From Fomes fomentarius (lineage: Eukaryota > Basidiomycota > Agaricomycetes > Polyporales > Polyporaceae), in the NCBI GenBank assembly GCA_022606135.1, contig JABYQN010000006.1:1116001-1180000 (forward strand): DNA of 64,000 nucleotides, written 5' to 3'. The notes beneath the pieces were generated by a model. That model ran no database searches, was not told where the DNA came from, and saw only the letters and a list, made by a program, of their open reading frames with translations. Below, piece by piece: positions 19,914 to 30,258 of the stretch. How positions within the stretch are numbered: the stretch's first letter is position 1; each line of letters begins with the position of its first letter. The position numbers and the translations under genes were made by a program.

Positions 19914-22610
19914 CTAAGAGAGGGGTCGGAGCGCGTATTGCGCAAGGACTTGCGCGGTGGAAGGCGAGGGACTCTTGAATAGAAGGTCTGTCCCAGCTGC
20001 GGTTTTGGGAAACGCGATGACGTCCCGTATGGAGGTGGTTTTGCAGAGGATGGCCATCAGGCGGTCGAAGCCTACGCAGAAATAGTCAACATCCGCTATA
20101 TCAGGGTCACCCAAAACAGGGGAAGAGATAGTTACCGAAAGCAAACCCCCCGTGGGGAGGCGCACCACATCGCAAGGCATGGAGCAAGTGGTTGAAAGAA
20201 GACTTCTCCTGCTCATTCAACTACAGAAGCGAACACATGTTCAGCAGATGATCGCAGAGAAGGCGCGGAACACGGCATACCTGCAAGACGTTCGTGAAGA
20301 TGTATTCCTGCATGGCAGCGTCGTGCACCCTGACTGAGCCACCCCCGATTTCGACCCCGTTCAGCACGAGGTCGTAGTGCTGTCCGCGAACCTATCCCCC
20401 TTTGCTCAGCCGATAGACCCAATTGCAGGTATAGAGAGAATGCCCATACCTCCTCGATCTTGCCCGCATACATCTTCTCGATGTCCCCCCACATCGGCGC
20501 AGTGAACGGATGGTGCGAGCTGCTCCAGCGCCCATGGGCGAGGAACTCCTTGTCCTCGTCCGCGCGCGTGAATAGCGGGAACTCCGTCACCCAGAGAAAT
20601 CTCGGCTCGTCGCTGAGCACAAGGTCGCCGTTGCGCTGCGCTGCTTCCGATAGCGCAATGCGAAGGCGACCGAGTGGTGTCCACCCACCCTGATAATTGT
20701 GCGTGGATTAAGTAACCGCTGTCCTGCTGACATGACCGAGTGCATAGGTGCTCACCTCGTGACGCTTGGGCCTCCTGGTCAGCCAGACGGTTCCGCCCTC
20801 AGATAGGCCCAGTGTCGCGTTGAGGTCTGAAGCATCGACTGGTTCACTGGATGTAAGGACGTCCTTGAGGGTTTGGCTCTGATTCAACCAAGAGGACTTC
20901 GCGTCCGCGCGGACATCGATACGCTCAACTCCAGAGCCGTGCTCGACCTCCGCTGCGGCACGAGTGAACATCATACGGTCCAGGTGTGCGTTCACGCAGA
21001 GAGCTTCCAGTATCTCTCCACGCGCTTCCAGAGCTGAACGTAATGATTCTGGCAGACGCGACGTGACATCCTCGATCTGTAGCATTCCGTGTCAACAATA
21101 CACCAAAGTCACATCGTCGCGAAAGTACTGACCGCCAGGCCAAATCGCAAGTCCGGCTTGTCCGAGCCATACCTGCTCATAGCCTCATTGTATGTCATCA
21201 CCCGGAATTCACGCTCGAGATCTACGCCCTCGACTTTGTGCCATATCCTCCGAATGATGTTCTCTACGACATCGCGAACCTCACGGCCACCGATGCGCCA
21301 AGGCCCTTCAGACGTGGGCGCAGAAGCGGAGGGATGGTCACCCCAACTGACCCAGGCCATCTCAAGATCGACCTGCGTGAACTCCGGTTGACGGTCCTTC
21401 CGACCATCTTCATCCCGGAAGCAGCGCGCAAGTTGGTAGTACCGATCAACAGCTCCAGAGGCAACCAACAGCTGCTTCGGCTGTTGTGGCGATTGTGAAA
21501 GGGCGTAGAGTAGGGGTTGGGCGGCTCCGTCTGTGTTGCACTGCTTGACGCGACTCGGTACGAGGTATTCGCGAGCTCCCTCAGGAGTTGAGTTTAGTAA
21601 CATTGGGGTCTCGACCTCCGTGAAAGCTACATTCACGTTACGGTCAGCAATTACATCAGTCTGCATAGCATAGACTGACCCTCGTCATGTAGTACCGACC
21701 GGACCAGGAATGCCACGTCACTGCGCTTCTTTAAATTGGAGGTTAGCTCTGCGCGGCGGAGATCAAGGTAGCGGTATCGTAGTCTCAGGTCTTCGTTGGC
21801 CTACCATACATTCCGTCAGTCACTTGATTTCCGTGCGTGCAGAAAAAGTTTCTACTACTGAGGTGGGCGTACCAAGTTCTGCGTATCAAACGGCATGAAT
21901 GGCAAGTTACGGTCGGCTGGGTTCAGCAGGGTGAAGGACTTCACGACAACTTCGACTTGTCCAGAAGGAATCTGTTATACTGGATGGTTAAGGAGGGTCA
22001 CAAAGACATCATGGGAGGACGCACGTCGCGTTGTTGAGAGCCTGGTCGTGCTCGTACGGTGCCTTCGACCAATACGGTAGACTCCTCTGGGACTGCTCGC
22101 ATGGCGGCCAGGAGCTCGGGCCCGCATGTGCGTGCGTCCACGACGAGTTGAATCGTACCACTAGAATCGCGTACCCCGAAGAACGATAGTTTCTTGCTGA
22201 CTTTGCTGTCACGCGACAAATACGTGTTGTTGAAGGTACACATTCGTGAGATGAGTATGCGCAACTCACCCTTTTGGTACTAGCCATCCAGTTAGAACGA
22301 CGCTGCGCTCCACATCCTCCAAGGTCAACGAGCCGCATGTGTGGGTGCGTCTTGGGAAGGGTGCTATTCAGAAGCATGAACAATGAAGAGACGGGACATG
22401 AAGGTGAGCCATACCACTATGCGCTGTGTGTATGCCTTGAGACTTATGCTCTCCACCGGCAGCAGAGCCACTCAGGCTCCTTGTCGGGGCACAAGAGGGC
22501 GTGATATGATGCAGAGATTGCCTCGGAACAGTAATGGCCAAACGGCCCAACTGAGCAGATGTACGTGGTGAGAGCGCGTTGAGCAATCGAGGTCGGGTAG
22601 ACGCAAGCAT
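19914..22610 (-). CDS. MSD1: Aspartyl-tRNA synthetase, mitochondrial
   Basis: Class IIb synthetase that charges mitochondrial tRNA-Asp. The N-terminus [17 protein letters not shown] and what follows are rich in Arg and Ser and look like a presequence. The anticodon-binding OB domain reads [40 protein letters not shown] and [20 protein letters not shown]. Motif 1 region is RYLDLRR then [20 protein letters not shown]. Motif 2 is [20 protein letters not shown] followed by [11 protein letters not shown]. Motif 3 is GFAFGFDRL. The bacterial-type insertion domain ([32 protein letters not shown]) places it with mitochondrial/bacterial AspRS rather than the cytosolic enzyme. The C-terminus is [20 protein letters not shown]. 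It carries many small introns. Confidence 0.93.
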
Positions 22611-23242
22611 GACACCAGCTGTATTTTGGGATCGTGAGTCGAGGAAGATTTGAATGTCTTAAATGTTTGAACAGTTTAGCATTGCTTGGGGTCCGGGATC
22701 CTAAGTACTTATACTTGGTGAGCGAGGCGAAAGAGTTATGTAGGAGTCCGAGTTAGCTGCTCGTTACGGCTCGATCCGACTGGCATTGGCAATATCCCGG
22801 TTCCCGAGACACCCGAAGAGGTGTTAAACCGTGTTTAAGCAAAGAGCATACAATATACTACTCCATTCTCTAGCCTGAGAATAGTCATGATGTTGATACT
22901 ACAGCAAGCTCTGCAAAACCTATCCACCCACCTTCAGCATCGACATTACTACAGACTGTGTAGAAGAAGTTCGTCTAGAAGCGCCAGCCCACTATCAATG
23001 AAGCTTGAAGCATATGGAGGGATACTATGACTCAGATGTGTCACAGATGGGTTAGAGTAGATCCTATTATAATAACACGCGATGTTGCAACTAGAGGGAA
23101 GAACACGTTGCAAGCGGTAAACGAATGTCATCTCTATGCGGCAAAGAGCTTTGCGACGTAGCAGCGCAAATCAGAGCCAGTGTATCCCCTCTGCAGGGGC
23201 CAGCAGTGATCGACATTGAGTATATGTCCAAACAAACAATGA
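22611..23242. other. Intergenic, no gene seen
   Basis: This 0.63 kb lies between the AspRS start and the aspartic protease stop, both on the minus strand. It should hold the AspRS promoter and the protease 3' UTR. I see no convincing coding sequence, RNA gene or repeat. Confidence 0.5.
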
Positions 23243-24804
23243 TTACTTCAGAGTAGCGAACCCAACAGCGTTGTTGGCGAATGAGAAGACGCTGTAAACA
23301 TTCTTCATGAAGCTGTAGCAAGCCATTCCATATCAGTACGCGTGGAAACACGTCGGCACATACCACTGAAATACATACCTATCGCCTACCAACCAAACGT
23401 TGTCGCCCCCGCCCACGATGTCCAGACCAGCAAGAGCTCCGACACATTGGCCAGACCCCCTTTCCGTCTCGCCAAGATTGAAACTACAAGCAAGAACGTC
23501 AGGAACGACATCCCCAACTGCGACGAGAGGTGGCCTTACTTCTCTTTGCTGATAACCCACGACTTGCCGCCCCAGTTGAACGCAACTTTGGGCAGGGAGT
23601 GACACGGGTACGAATAATACCCATTCTCGTCATCATACAGCTTCGACCCTGGAATCGCTTTATAGAACGTCTTCACGGTCGCCGGCGGGCCGTACATGAT
23701 TGTCGTGCCAGAGTCGATGATGGTCTCCAAGCCGGACACGACGTTCTTCCCGTTCACCTGCGCATGTCCGCCTCCGATGATCCAAAACCCGATGTTGGAA
23801 GAGAGTTTGTGATACTCGATCGTGCCCTTGTACAGGTCTTTGTTTGTACCGCCCAGGTATAACTCAGACCCGTTAGACGCGAGCTTGAATGCGAAGACGT
23901 TCTGCTTCGCAGACTTCTGAGCAAACGCTGTCACGAAGAATGGGTTCTATTGCATAGACGTAATTAACATTGAGCGGTTAGGGTCCAGAGCGCGACTTAC
24001 GTGGCCCATGCTGGAGATAGACGAAAAGGCGAGACCGAGCACTCCATCAATGGGGTCTGTGGCGAATTCAGGAGACAACGTCGTCACAGCGGAGAAGTAC
24101 TGCTGAGTAGCCTTGACGCCACCAATTATCACTGAACGAAGTGTGTCAATACACGGAACTAGCGGAGGTCAGGCATTCTCACCGGTATCGGTGTAGATGG
24201 GACCAGACACCGTTGAGTTATCTGCGTAGTGTATCTCGAACGTGCCGTTCTTACGCGCCCCGGTAGAGGAAGCGGAAATGTTATACTTGTTGTGCCTTTG
24301 GCAAGTTGAACACGCAGACGAGGGTACCCAGAGGTCGGAGGAACCTGTATCGAAGTCGATGAGGAAAGTGACTGGAGGTGATCCTATCTTGATGTTGCCA
24401 GCCCATTCCTCGTCGTCATTCATGTCTTGTAAAGGAACCTTCTGTCGCTTCTCCAGTCGTTCGCTTGGCTGGAAGACCTCGCGCGAGCCGTCTGTCGGAG
24501 TCGCTGTAGAATCTCCCATGGCTTTACGGAGATGCTGCTCGTAGTTGAGGGTGTTCCGATGGTACTTGCTGTTGATGATGTTCAACAGGCGATGAATGAA
24601 GTCCAAAAATCTCAGCTTGGGACGTGCGTTCACTCACCTCACAATCTTGGCATTCTCCCGTATAGCCTTCTGGTGGTCGAAGGTGCCATCCTGTTTGAGT
24701 AGAGAGCGACGCTTGGGGATCCCGATGCGCACTCCACCGTCCTCGTGGGCTGATGCGCAGGCATACAAGAGAGCGAGGGCTATGAGGGCGGTCTTGAGGA
24801 CCAT
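23243..24804 (-). CDS. Pepsin-type (A1) aspartic protease, secreted or vacuolar
   Basis: The start MVLKTALIALALLYACASA is a clear signal peptide. A propeptide with basic pairs (LEKRQKVPLQD) follows. The mature part has the first active-site motif DFDTGSSDLWVPS and the second IIDSGTTIM. Other hallmarks are a CSTCQRHNKY disulfide loop, IDGVLGLAFSSIS and the C-terminal NAVGFATLK. The flap reads IHYADNSTVSG, keeping the flap Tyr, but the usual Gly-Thr-Gly after it is changed. Exons are separated by several introns, with joins after YTDT, SSMGH, ISKE and VGDS. Length and layout fit basidiomycete polyporopepsin-like enzymes used for extracellular or vacuolar protein breakdown. The start was chosen at the signal peptide; an in-frame upstream start adds 17 residues that would mask it. 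Confidence 0.9.
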
Positions 24805-25380
24805 CGTGCCTTCCTGAGGAGAACAGTACGACACAAGGTGGGACGTCAAGTCCACTGGCCCTAGAGACTATATACCTAGGCGACAACGCGGTTGTGACAG
24901 CTTCCATGCATCAAGAAGCGTGGCATACTAGAGCGATTCGGAATAATGCGGTTTCATGAACGTTTCGTCTCCGCTGAAGCTCCCTGCGAGCCTTCGAGGC
25001 GGATATATTGTGGCGTGCAGTTGCTACACAGCCTCTGCCAGCTCCGTTCGTCAGCACCGCACGCAGATCACCTTGTATACCATTTTGACGCGAAGAGGGA
25101 CAACCACGACACGATGGCCAGACACCGTTTGTACTGCATCAGAACCTTGGTGAGGTGCAGCCTACCGACACCATTCGTCCACGGATATAGTGGATGCAGC
25201 AGGCATGGAGGCAGGCTGCATGACACGATTCGCATCGAGCATGCGGGCATACATGCAAGCAATCAGTGTAGGACTATCGAAATAAGAAGGCGTACCGCCC
25301 AAAGCTACAGGCATAAATAAAAGTACAGGGCAGTGCAAGGATGTGCTGCTGCAAGACTTATTAGCGGGCCGTTCTATAGG
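24805..25380. other. Intergenic: protease promoter and PABPN1-like 3' flank
   Basis: A stretch of 0.58 kb between two minus-strand genes. It must hold the protease promoter. Small open frames occur on both strands, none with a recognisable product. No RNA gene seen. Confidence 0.5.
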
Positions 25381-26255
25381 TCAGAAGCCCCGTCCCCGTC
25401 CCCTGCATCATGTGTCAGGATATGCGTAGTACTACGACGGCATGGCACTCACCTTCCCCGAGCCCGATACGGGGTGAATCCATATGACGAACCTCTGTAT
25501 CCTCCTCTGTATCCTCCTCGGTAACCACCTCTGCCTCGTCCACGAGCATTGAAACCAGGGATATTTGTCCTCTTCGGCGTAACCTTTGCACCTACCAGTG
25601 AGCCCGGGTAGTGTCAATGTGAGGAGGGACGTACCTTGATGAGACGGCCACGGAAGAGAGAATTGTCCATCGTAAGCGCGGTATCTATATGTTCTGCTTC
25701 CGCGAATTCAACATACGCGTACCTATATCATCACAATGAGCTTGGAAACAAGTGTCACAAAAAAGAGTAGACATACCCTTTAGGGTGCCCTGTGAACTTG
25801 TCACAGAGGATGGTCACTCGGTTGATGGTGCCACACGCTTGGAAGTGCTGCTGGATCTCCTCTGGTGTCGCAGAGTAGTCCACCTACTCTCCATTGAGTC
25901 TCAAACCGGGGTAGAGTGGGAAGGCTGAACGCACATTGCCCACGTATATACTCCTGATGTCCGCAGCCGCCTTATCCTCCTCCGTCTCCATCGGTACTTG
26001 CTCCCCTCCTTGTGCACTCTGCTCTGCCTTTTCGGCTGCCGCCTGGAGTTCCCTCAGCTTGTTGGCTTCGCGTTCCATCTCTTCTACGCGCTGCTTCATG
26101 AGCAGGATTTCCTGTAAATGACGCAAGGCATCTCAGCACAGATTGTTTGGGAACAAGAGGTCGCTGTGCATTGCGCCACGTACGGAGTCCTCCTCCTCGA
26201 TGTCGTCCATGACGAGGTCGGATTTTGTGGATGTCGAGGATGTGACATCAGCCAT
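25381..26255 (-). CDS. PAB2: Nuclear poly(A)-binding protein (PABPN1/PAB2-like)
   Basis: Binds growing poly(A) tails in the nucleus and sets their length; in fission yeast Pab2 also works with the exosome. The order is an acidic N-terminus ([20 protein letters not shown] then EEEDS), a coiled coil ([20 protein letters not shown]), and an acidic linker. One RRM follows with RNP2 IYVGNV and RNP1 KGYAYVEF, split over exons at [16 protein letters not shown]-terminal Arg/Gly region ([14 protein letters not shown]) then ends RGRGRGRGF. This order of coiled coil, RRM and RG-rich tail is diagnostic. Introns are about 55-85 bp. The stop lies in a last short exon that completes the RG tail. Confidence 0.92.
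25495..25530. repeat. 12-bp tandem repeat in RGG tail of PAB2-like gene
   Basis: Three imperfect copies of a 12-bp unit (TCTGTATCCTCC on the + strand) encode the repeated Arg-Gly-Gly-Tyr block. The unit keeps the frame, so copy number can drift without disrupting the protein. Confidence 0.8.
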
Positions 26256-26903
26256 GGTGGAAGTCGGTTTTAGATGCCGGATGTGAGAGGGAAAAAATAA
26301 GCGGATGTTGCCTACGTGTGGACCGTTTGCGTCACGGTGGCAGTGGACACTGGACTGACGTCGCGGCTCCTGGCGTTGGAACGTGACGCCATGTGACGTC
26401 CGCTGCGTCCCCGCGTCCGGTCACTGTCGCGTTGCCGTGACGCGCGTCTTGTCTTCCGACCCAACCACACAGGCCGCAGCTGCAGTATAAACCTATTAGT
26501 ACTGTGCTGGAGGTCGAAGAGAACAAGTCAAATCTACTATGTACTTGTCTAACGGCTCACAGAGGACTTGAATCTGTCGCGATTCCAGCGGCATACGCCG
26601 ACAGCAACCAATCTTCACGAGTCCCCAACGAACTCAGAGCCACAAGTGTTTTCCTTTACGCTCGTGAGCAGCTTCAATGCTCATCTATGTTCAATCATGT
26701 ATATCTAAACAAGTACTAGTACTAAGGGCCACAGGCCACGGCCACTTAACCGGGATCAACGCGTGTTGTAACACTGTGATGTCACGCCCCTCGGGGGTGT
26801 GCATTGTGTGCGGCGGCATGCTTGGAATCTTACATCTCTCAGGCTGTTGTGCCACTAGCTGTCATCCTTTCATTTGTCATCTTGACCTACTCTTCGCTAC
26901 GAC
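26256..26903. other. Divergent intergenic region, PAB2-like and MYND gene A
   Basis: The 0.65 kb promoter region is shared by two divergent genes. Its main feature is a TGACG cluster at 26330-26442. The part nearer the MYND gene shows no clear element or gene. Confidence 0.5.
26330..26442. promoter_or_regulatory. Cluster of five TGACG/CGTCA (ATF/CREB-like) sites
   Basis: CGTCA at 26330 and TGACG at 26356, 26384, 26394 and 26438; the ones at 26356 and 26394 extend to TGACGTC, close to the palindromic CRE. They lie 75-190 bp upstream of the PAB2-like start codon. Five copies in 113 bp is far above chance for a five-base word, so a bZIP-type regulator is a fair inference. Which of the two divergent genes it controls is unknown. 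Confidence 0.45.
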
Positions 26904-28415
26904 ATGGAGCCCTATGGCTCCGATGGCTCCGAGTCCGAGTGCAACTGCAACGACAGCGATGATTCATGGGGCTCTGACATGCCCTGGGATGCCAAACCCG
27001 CAGTCAGTCGTGACACGTCTTTCAAAGCGTGGAAACGGTAGGTAAACTTCCTCTTGTTTGGCAACAATATCATGCTGACTTGCCATTGTGCGATGCGTAG
27101 TCTTGTCAAGGCAAAGAGGTCTTTTCTGTCTGGCGAATACGGCGCATCGGTTCCGTTCTTTGTCAAATCCCTTGAAGACCCTGACAATGTCATCGACGTT
27201 GTCAAGATGGTCAAGCATTTCCCTGACAAAGGCATTGCCATGCAGCTTCTGCTACGCGCACGAGACGTAGGTATGTACAATAACGGGGTTTGTGCTGTAC
27301 TGGGAGTTTCACATTCCTCATCTTTGCCGCAGGCCGAGTTTATCTACAGCGTGGTCTTGGCGCGGACTGTTTCAATCCAGGGTCGTCACACTATGGGCAG
27401 TTTCGTCTCGTTTGGGGCGCGCAACGCTACTTGAAAACACTCCTTGCCATATCTCAAGTTGCCATTGACGGTGGAGACTATAGCAGGGGAATGTACGCAT
27501 TCATATGCTTGTGCTTTCTGTTGAACATTGATGACATTGGGATGTCGCAGAGACGCAAGCAGCGAGTCGCTCAGACTCGCGCAGGATGATTACATCGGCC
27601 AACGACACATGCTCTCCACCTTGCTACTGAAGGCCGGACGTTACGCTGAGGCACTCAGGCTTTGCCAATACTGGCTGGATCCCAACCTTGTCGAGCAGTC
27701 TCATTGGCACAAACGGTTACAGTGGCACCTGGAACCTCCCAGCATGGAACCGCTCAATGGTGCGATTATTATCTATAATCAGAGGTACGAAAGCGAAGGT
27801 GCATGCGAACTCTTCAATGCCGCGCTTGCCGCTTTCCGTACGCATGGGGACTGCGAACTAGCTCGACAATGTTTACGTGTCGGGACGGAGGTGAACCCTC
27901 AAATCATGATGAGGGTTTTGGCTCGTGTCGAACGTCCAAGTAAGCACCTTCCACCAAAGTGCTCATCATCATGAACGATTCTAGAACTGATATCACATAT
28001 GGTTCATAGACAAGCCATACCGCCGTACTCGGCACAGGAACCGGCGTGATGATGCACACGACTATCGTTGGCTTGCTCAGGACCTGTGGATGGAGGATGA
28101 CGTATGGGAATGGGCAAACAATGACCAAGAGGTTCGCACTATGATTACAAAGAGGTGCCATTACTCGGGGTGCAGAGCCCGTGAGACCCGTCCCCTGGCA
28201 TTCAGATGTTGTTCCGACTGCAGCTGGGCCTACTATTGCTCGAGGACGTGCCAGAAGGCACATTGGTCAACCCATAAAACGGGTAAATACTTGTTGATTG
28301 AGTATCGCGCGCTGGCACTGACTCGTTCTCAGCGTGCAGATCCTATGTCAAGTCTTCCCGCCGCTGGACACGCCCAACCCATAGGTTCTTAGACTCGGAC
28401 TCTGAGGAAGAGTAG
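26904..28415 (+). CDS. MYND zinc-finger protein A with TPR-like helices
   Basis: The protein starts with an acidic, Ser-rich segment (MEPYGSDGSESECNCNDSDD). A helical region follows that looks TPR-like (AKRSFLSGEYGASVPFFVKS, LLLKAGRYAEALRLCQYWLD, ACELFNAALAAFRTHGDCEL). The C-terminal MYND finger has the pattern C-HYSG-C, C-SD-C, YC-SRT-C, H and C, closing in the last exon with HWSTHKTACRSYVKS. MYND fingers bind proline-rich peptides; no SET domain is present, so it is not an SMYD methyltransferase. The end DSDSEEE is acidic. About seven exons; the join at GI/DASSES uses donor GTACGC. It is the first of a tandem pair with gene B just downstream. Specific function unknown. Confidence 0.8.
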
Positions 28416-28755
28416 AACAAGAGCAATTCCGCCTGCTTGATCCGTGTGCCCACGCGTGTTTATGTTGTGGCAAAGCATGTCCGAGCAGAATGCATATTCT
28501 GGGCGCTTCAAATTGTTTGAGACAGGAGATACGGTAAGATGCGCTGAACATCTTGTGAGACTCAGCGAGACTGTGTCGACGTGTCGGAACGGAAATAAAC
28601 AAAAGTGGTACAAGTGTGACAGTCGCGTGGTGTAACGCACGACTCACTACGCGTCTCGGGCGCTTCTGCCCTTGAACTTGTTTTCACTCTTTACTCTTCT
28701 GCATTGACCGCACGTCTTCCCTATCTCAGAAAGGTTAAACACCCTAGTAGGTATT
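28416..28755. other. Spacer between the two MYND genes
   Basis: Gap of 340 bp holding the 3' end of gene A and the promoter of gene B. No coding sequence or element recognised. Confidence 0.5.
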
Positions 28756-30258
28756 ATGGACAAACGTGTCGGGGCGGAGTCCTTCATGGGCATTGGCGGC
28801 GGAACCGTGTCCCAGGAAAGCGTGAACAAGTGAGCTTGACTCATACTTTGTAAAGGGCGCAATGCTCAGTGGTCCGACCGTAATAGCTTGAAAATTGCAG
28901 AGGACCTCTGTCGTAGGCGCAAGCCCGAGCAAGCCTTGCCATATTTATACAAGGCATTGGACCAGGATCCCGACAATCTGGACGCGGTGGTGCAAATGGC
29001 GTTCCTAATGCCGACCATGAAGGCGGGGTTGAACTTGCTAGAGGATGCGGCAGCTAGAGGTAAGCACTCCCATTCTATGATTTGTTCGTTTGGGATGTGT
29101 CCTGCTAACTCGTGGTGATAGGCCGCGCAAACTTACAGCGTTCTCTTGGTCCTAACTGTTTCGACGATGATAGTGAACAAATCGGATATTTCTGGCGGAT
29201 TCTCGAGACGCGTCCGTACATGCGCGTTTTGCAGGCTATTGTCCGATTGGCATTCGAGGTCAAAGACTATAGTAAGTCTGCGTGAGTTCCATGGTCGATA
29301 GCTCTGTGTTCTCGAAAGTTAAATATGCTCACGTAGGAACACCATGATCGAGATGCTCCGGCTGTGCCCAGGCGATAACCTAGGTCAGCGCTATTGGCTT
29401 GGCTCCGTTCTACTCAAGGCTGGCCGTACCGCGGAGGCTATGTCCTTTGCCCATGTATGGCTTCACCTCCCTAGGCATGTTGACTGGCCACCTCGTGGCG
29501 GATGCGCATTCGAACCTCCGGTTAACGCCCCGCTTTCTTCGGAGTTCATCGAATCGAAGAAGAAGTGGGGCTCGCTGCTGTACACAGCAGCGCTTGCATC
29601 GTACAAACTTTGGGGTGACTGTCAAGTTGCGAGGCAGTACTTGCGCATTGCAGCCAGCGCGAACCCGTATGTCCTGGTGAAGATCTTGGCCAACGTCGAC
29701 CAGCCAAGTGAGTCCTTCGACTCCCTTTCAACCATAATCTGAACTGGTACCAACGCGCGTGCAGAATCACTCAACAACTTACCACGCTCTCCTAATGGCC
29801 CCGAGGATGCACATGACTATCTGTGGCTTACACAAGATCTCTGGATGTCATCGCACGTCTGGAACTGGGTGAACAACGACGCCGAAGCTAAGTCTTACAT
29901 ACTCAAGACCTGTGCTCGCCAAGGATGTAATACGCGCGAAGTGCGCGCCGCCGAGTTCAAGCGCTGCGGCGGGTGCAAGGAAGTTGTCTATTGTGGCCAA
30001 GCGTGTCAGAAAGAAGACTGGCCGGCGCACAAGAAGAGTATGTGCTCCACCTCCCTCATTCTGTGCCGGGTGTCTCGATGATGCAGCCGCTGAATAAGTG
30101 CTCTTCGTTGACGTCTAGGTTGCAAAGAGCATCAGCAGCACAAGGAATTCCTGAAGCGGATGATGGCCGGTCGGTCTACAACCTCACCGTCAGACGGTGG
30201 GCCCATTGTTTCGTCGGCCGACTTCACCTCATCAGGGATTGCTGCGACTTTCCACTAG
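28756..30258 (+). CDS. MYND zinc-finger protein B, tandem paralogue of gene A
   Basis: Same layout as the neighbour: TPR-like helices (IAEDLCRRRKPEQALPYLYK, LGSVLLKAGRTAEAMSFAHV, LASYKLWGDCQVARQYLRIA), the linker EDAHDYLWLTQDLW that matches DDAHDYRWLAQDLW of gene A, then a MYND finger with C-ARQG-C, C-GG-C, YC-GQA-C, H and C. Exon structure also parallels gene A, which points to a local duplication. It lacks the acidic N-terminus, and after the finger it continues EHQQHKEFLKRMM into a Ser/Thr-rich tail ending GIAATFH. Divergence between the copies is high, so the duplication is not recent. Function unknown. Confidence 0.8.
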
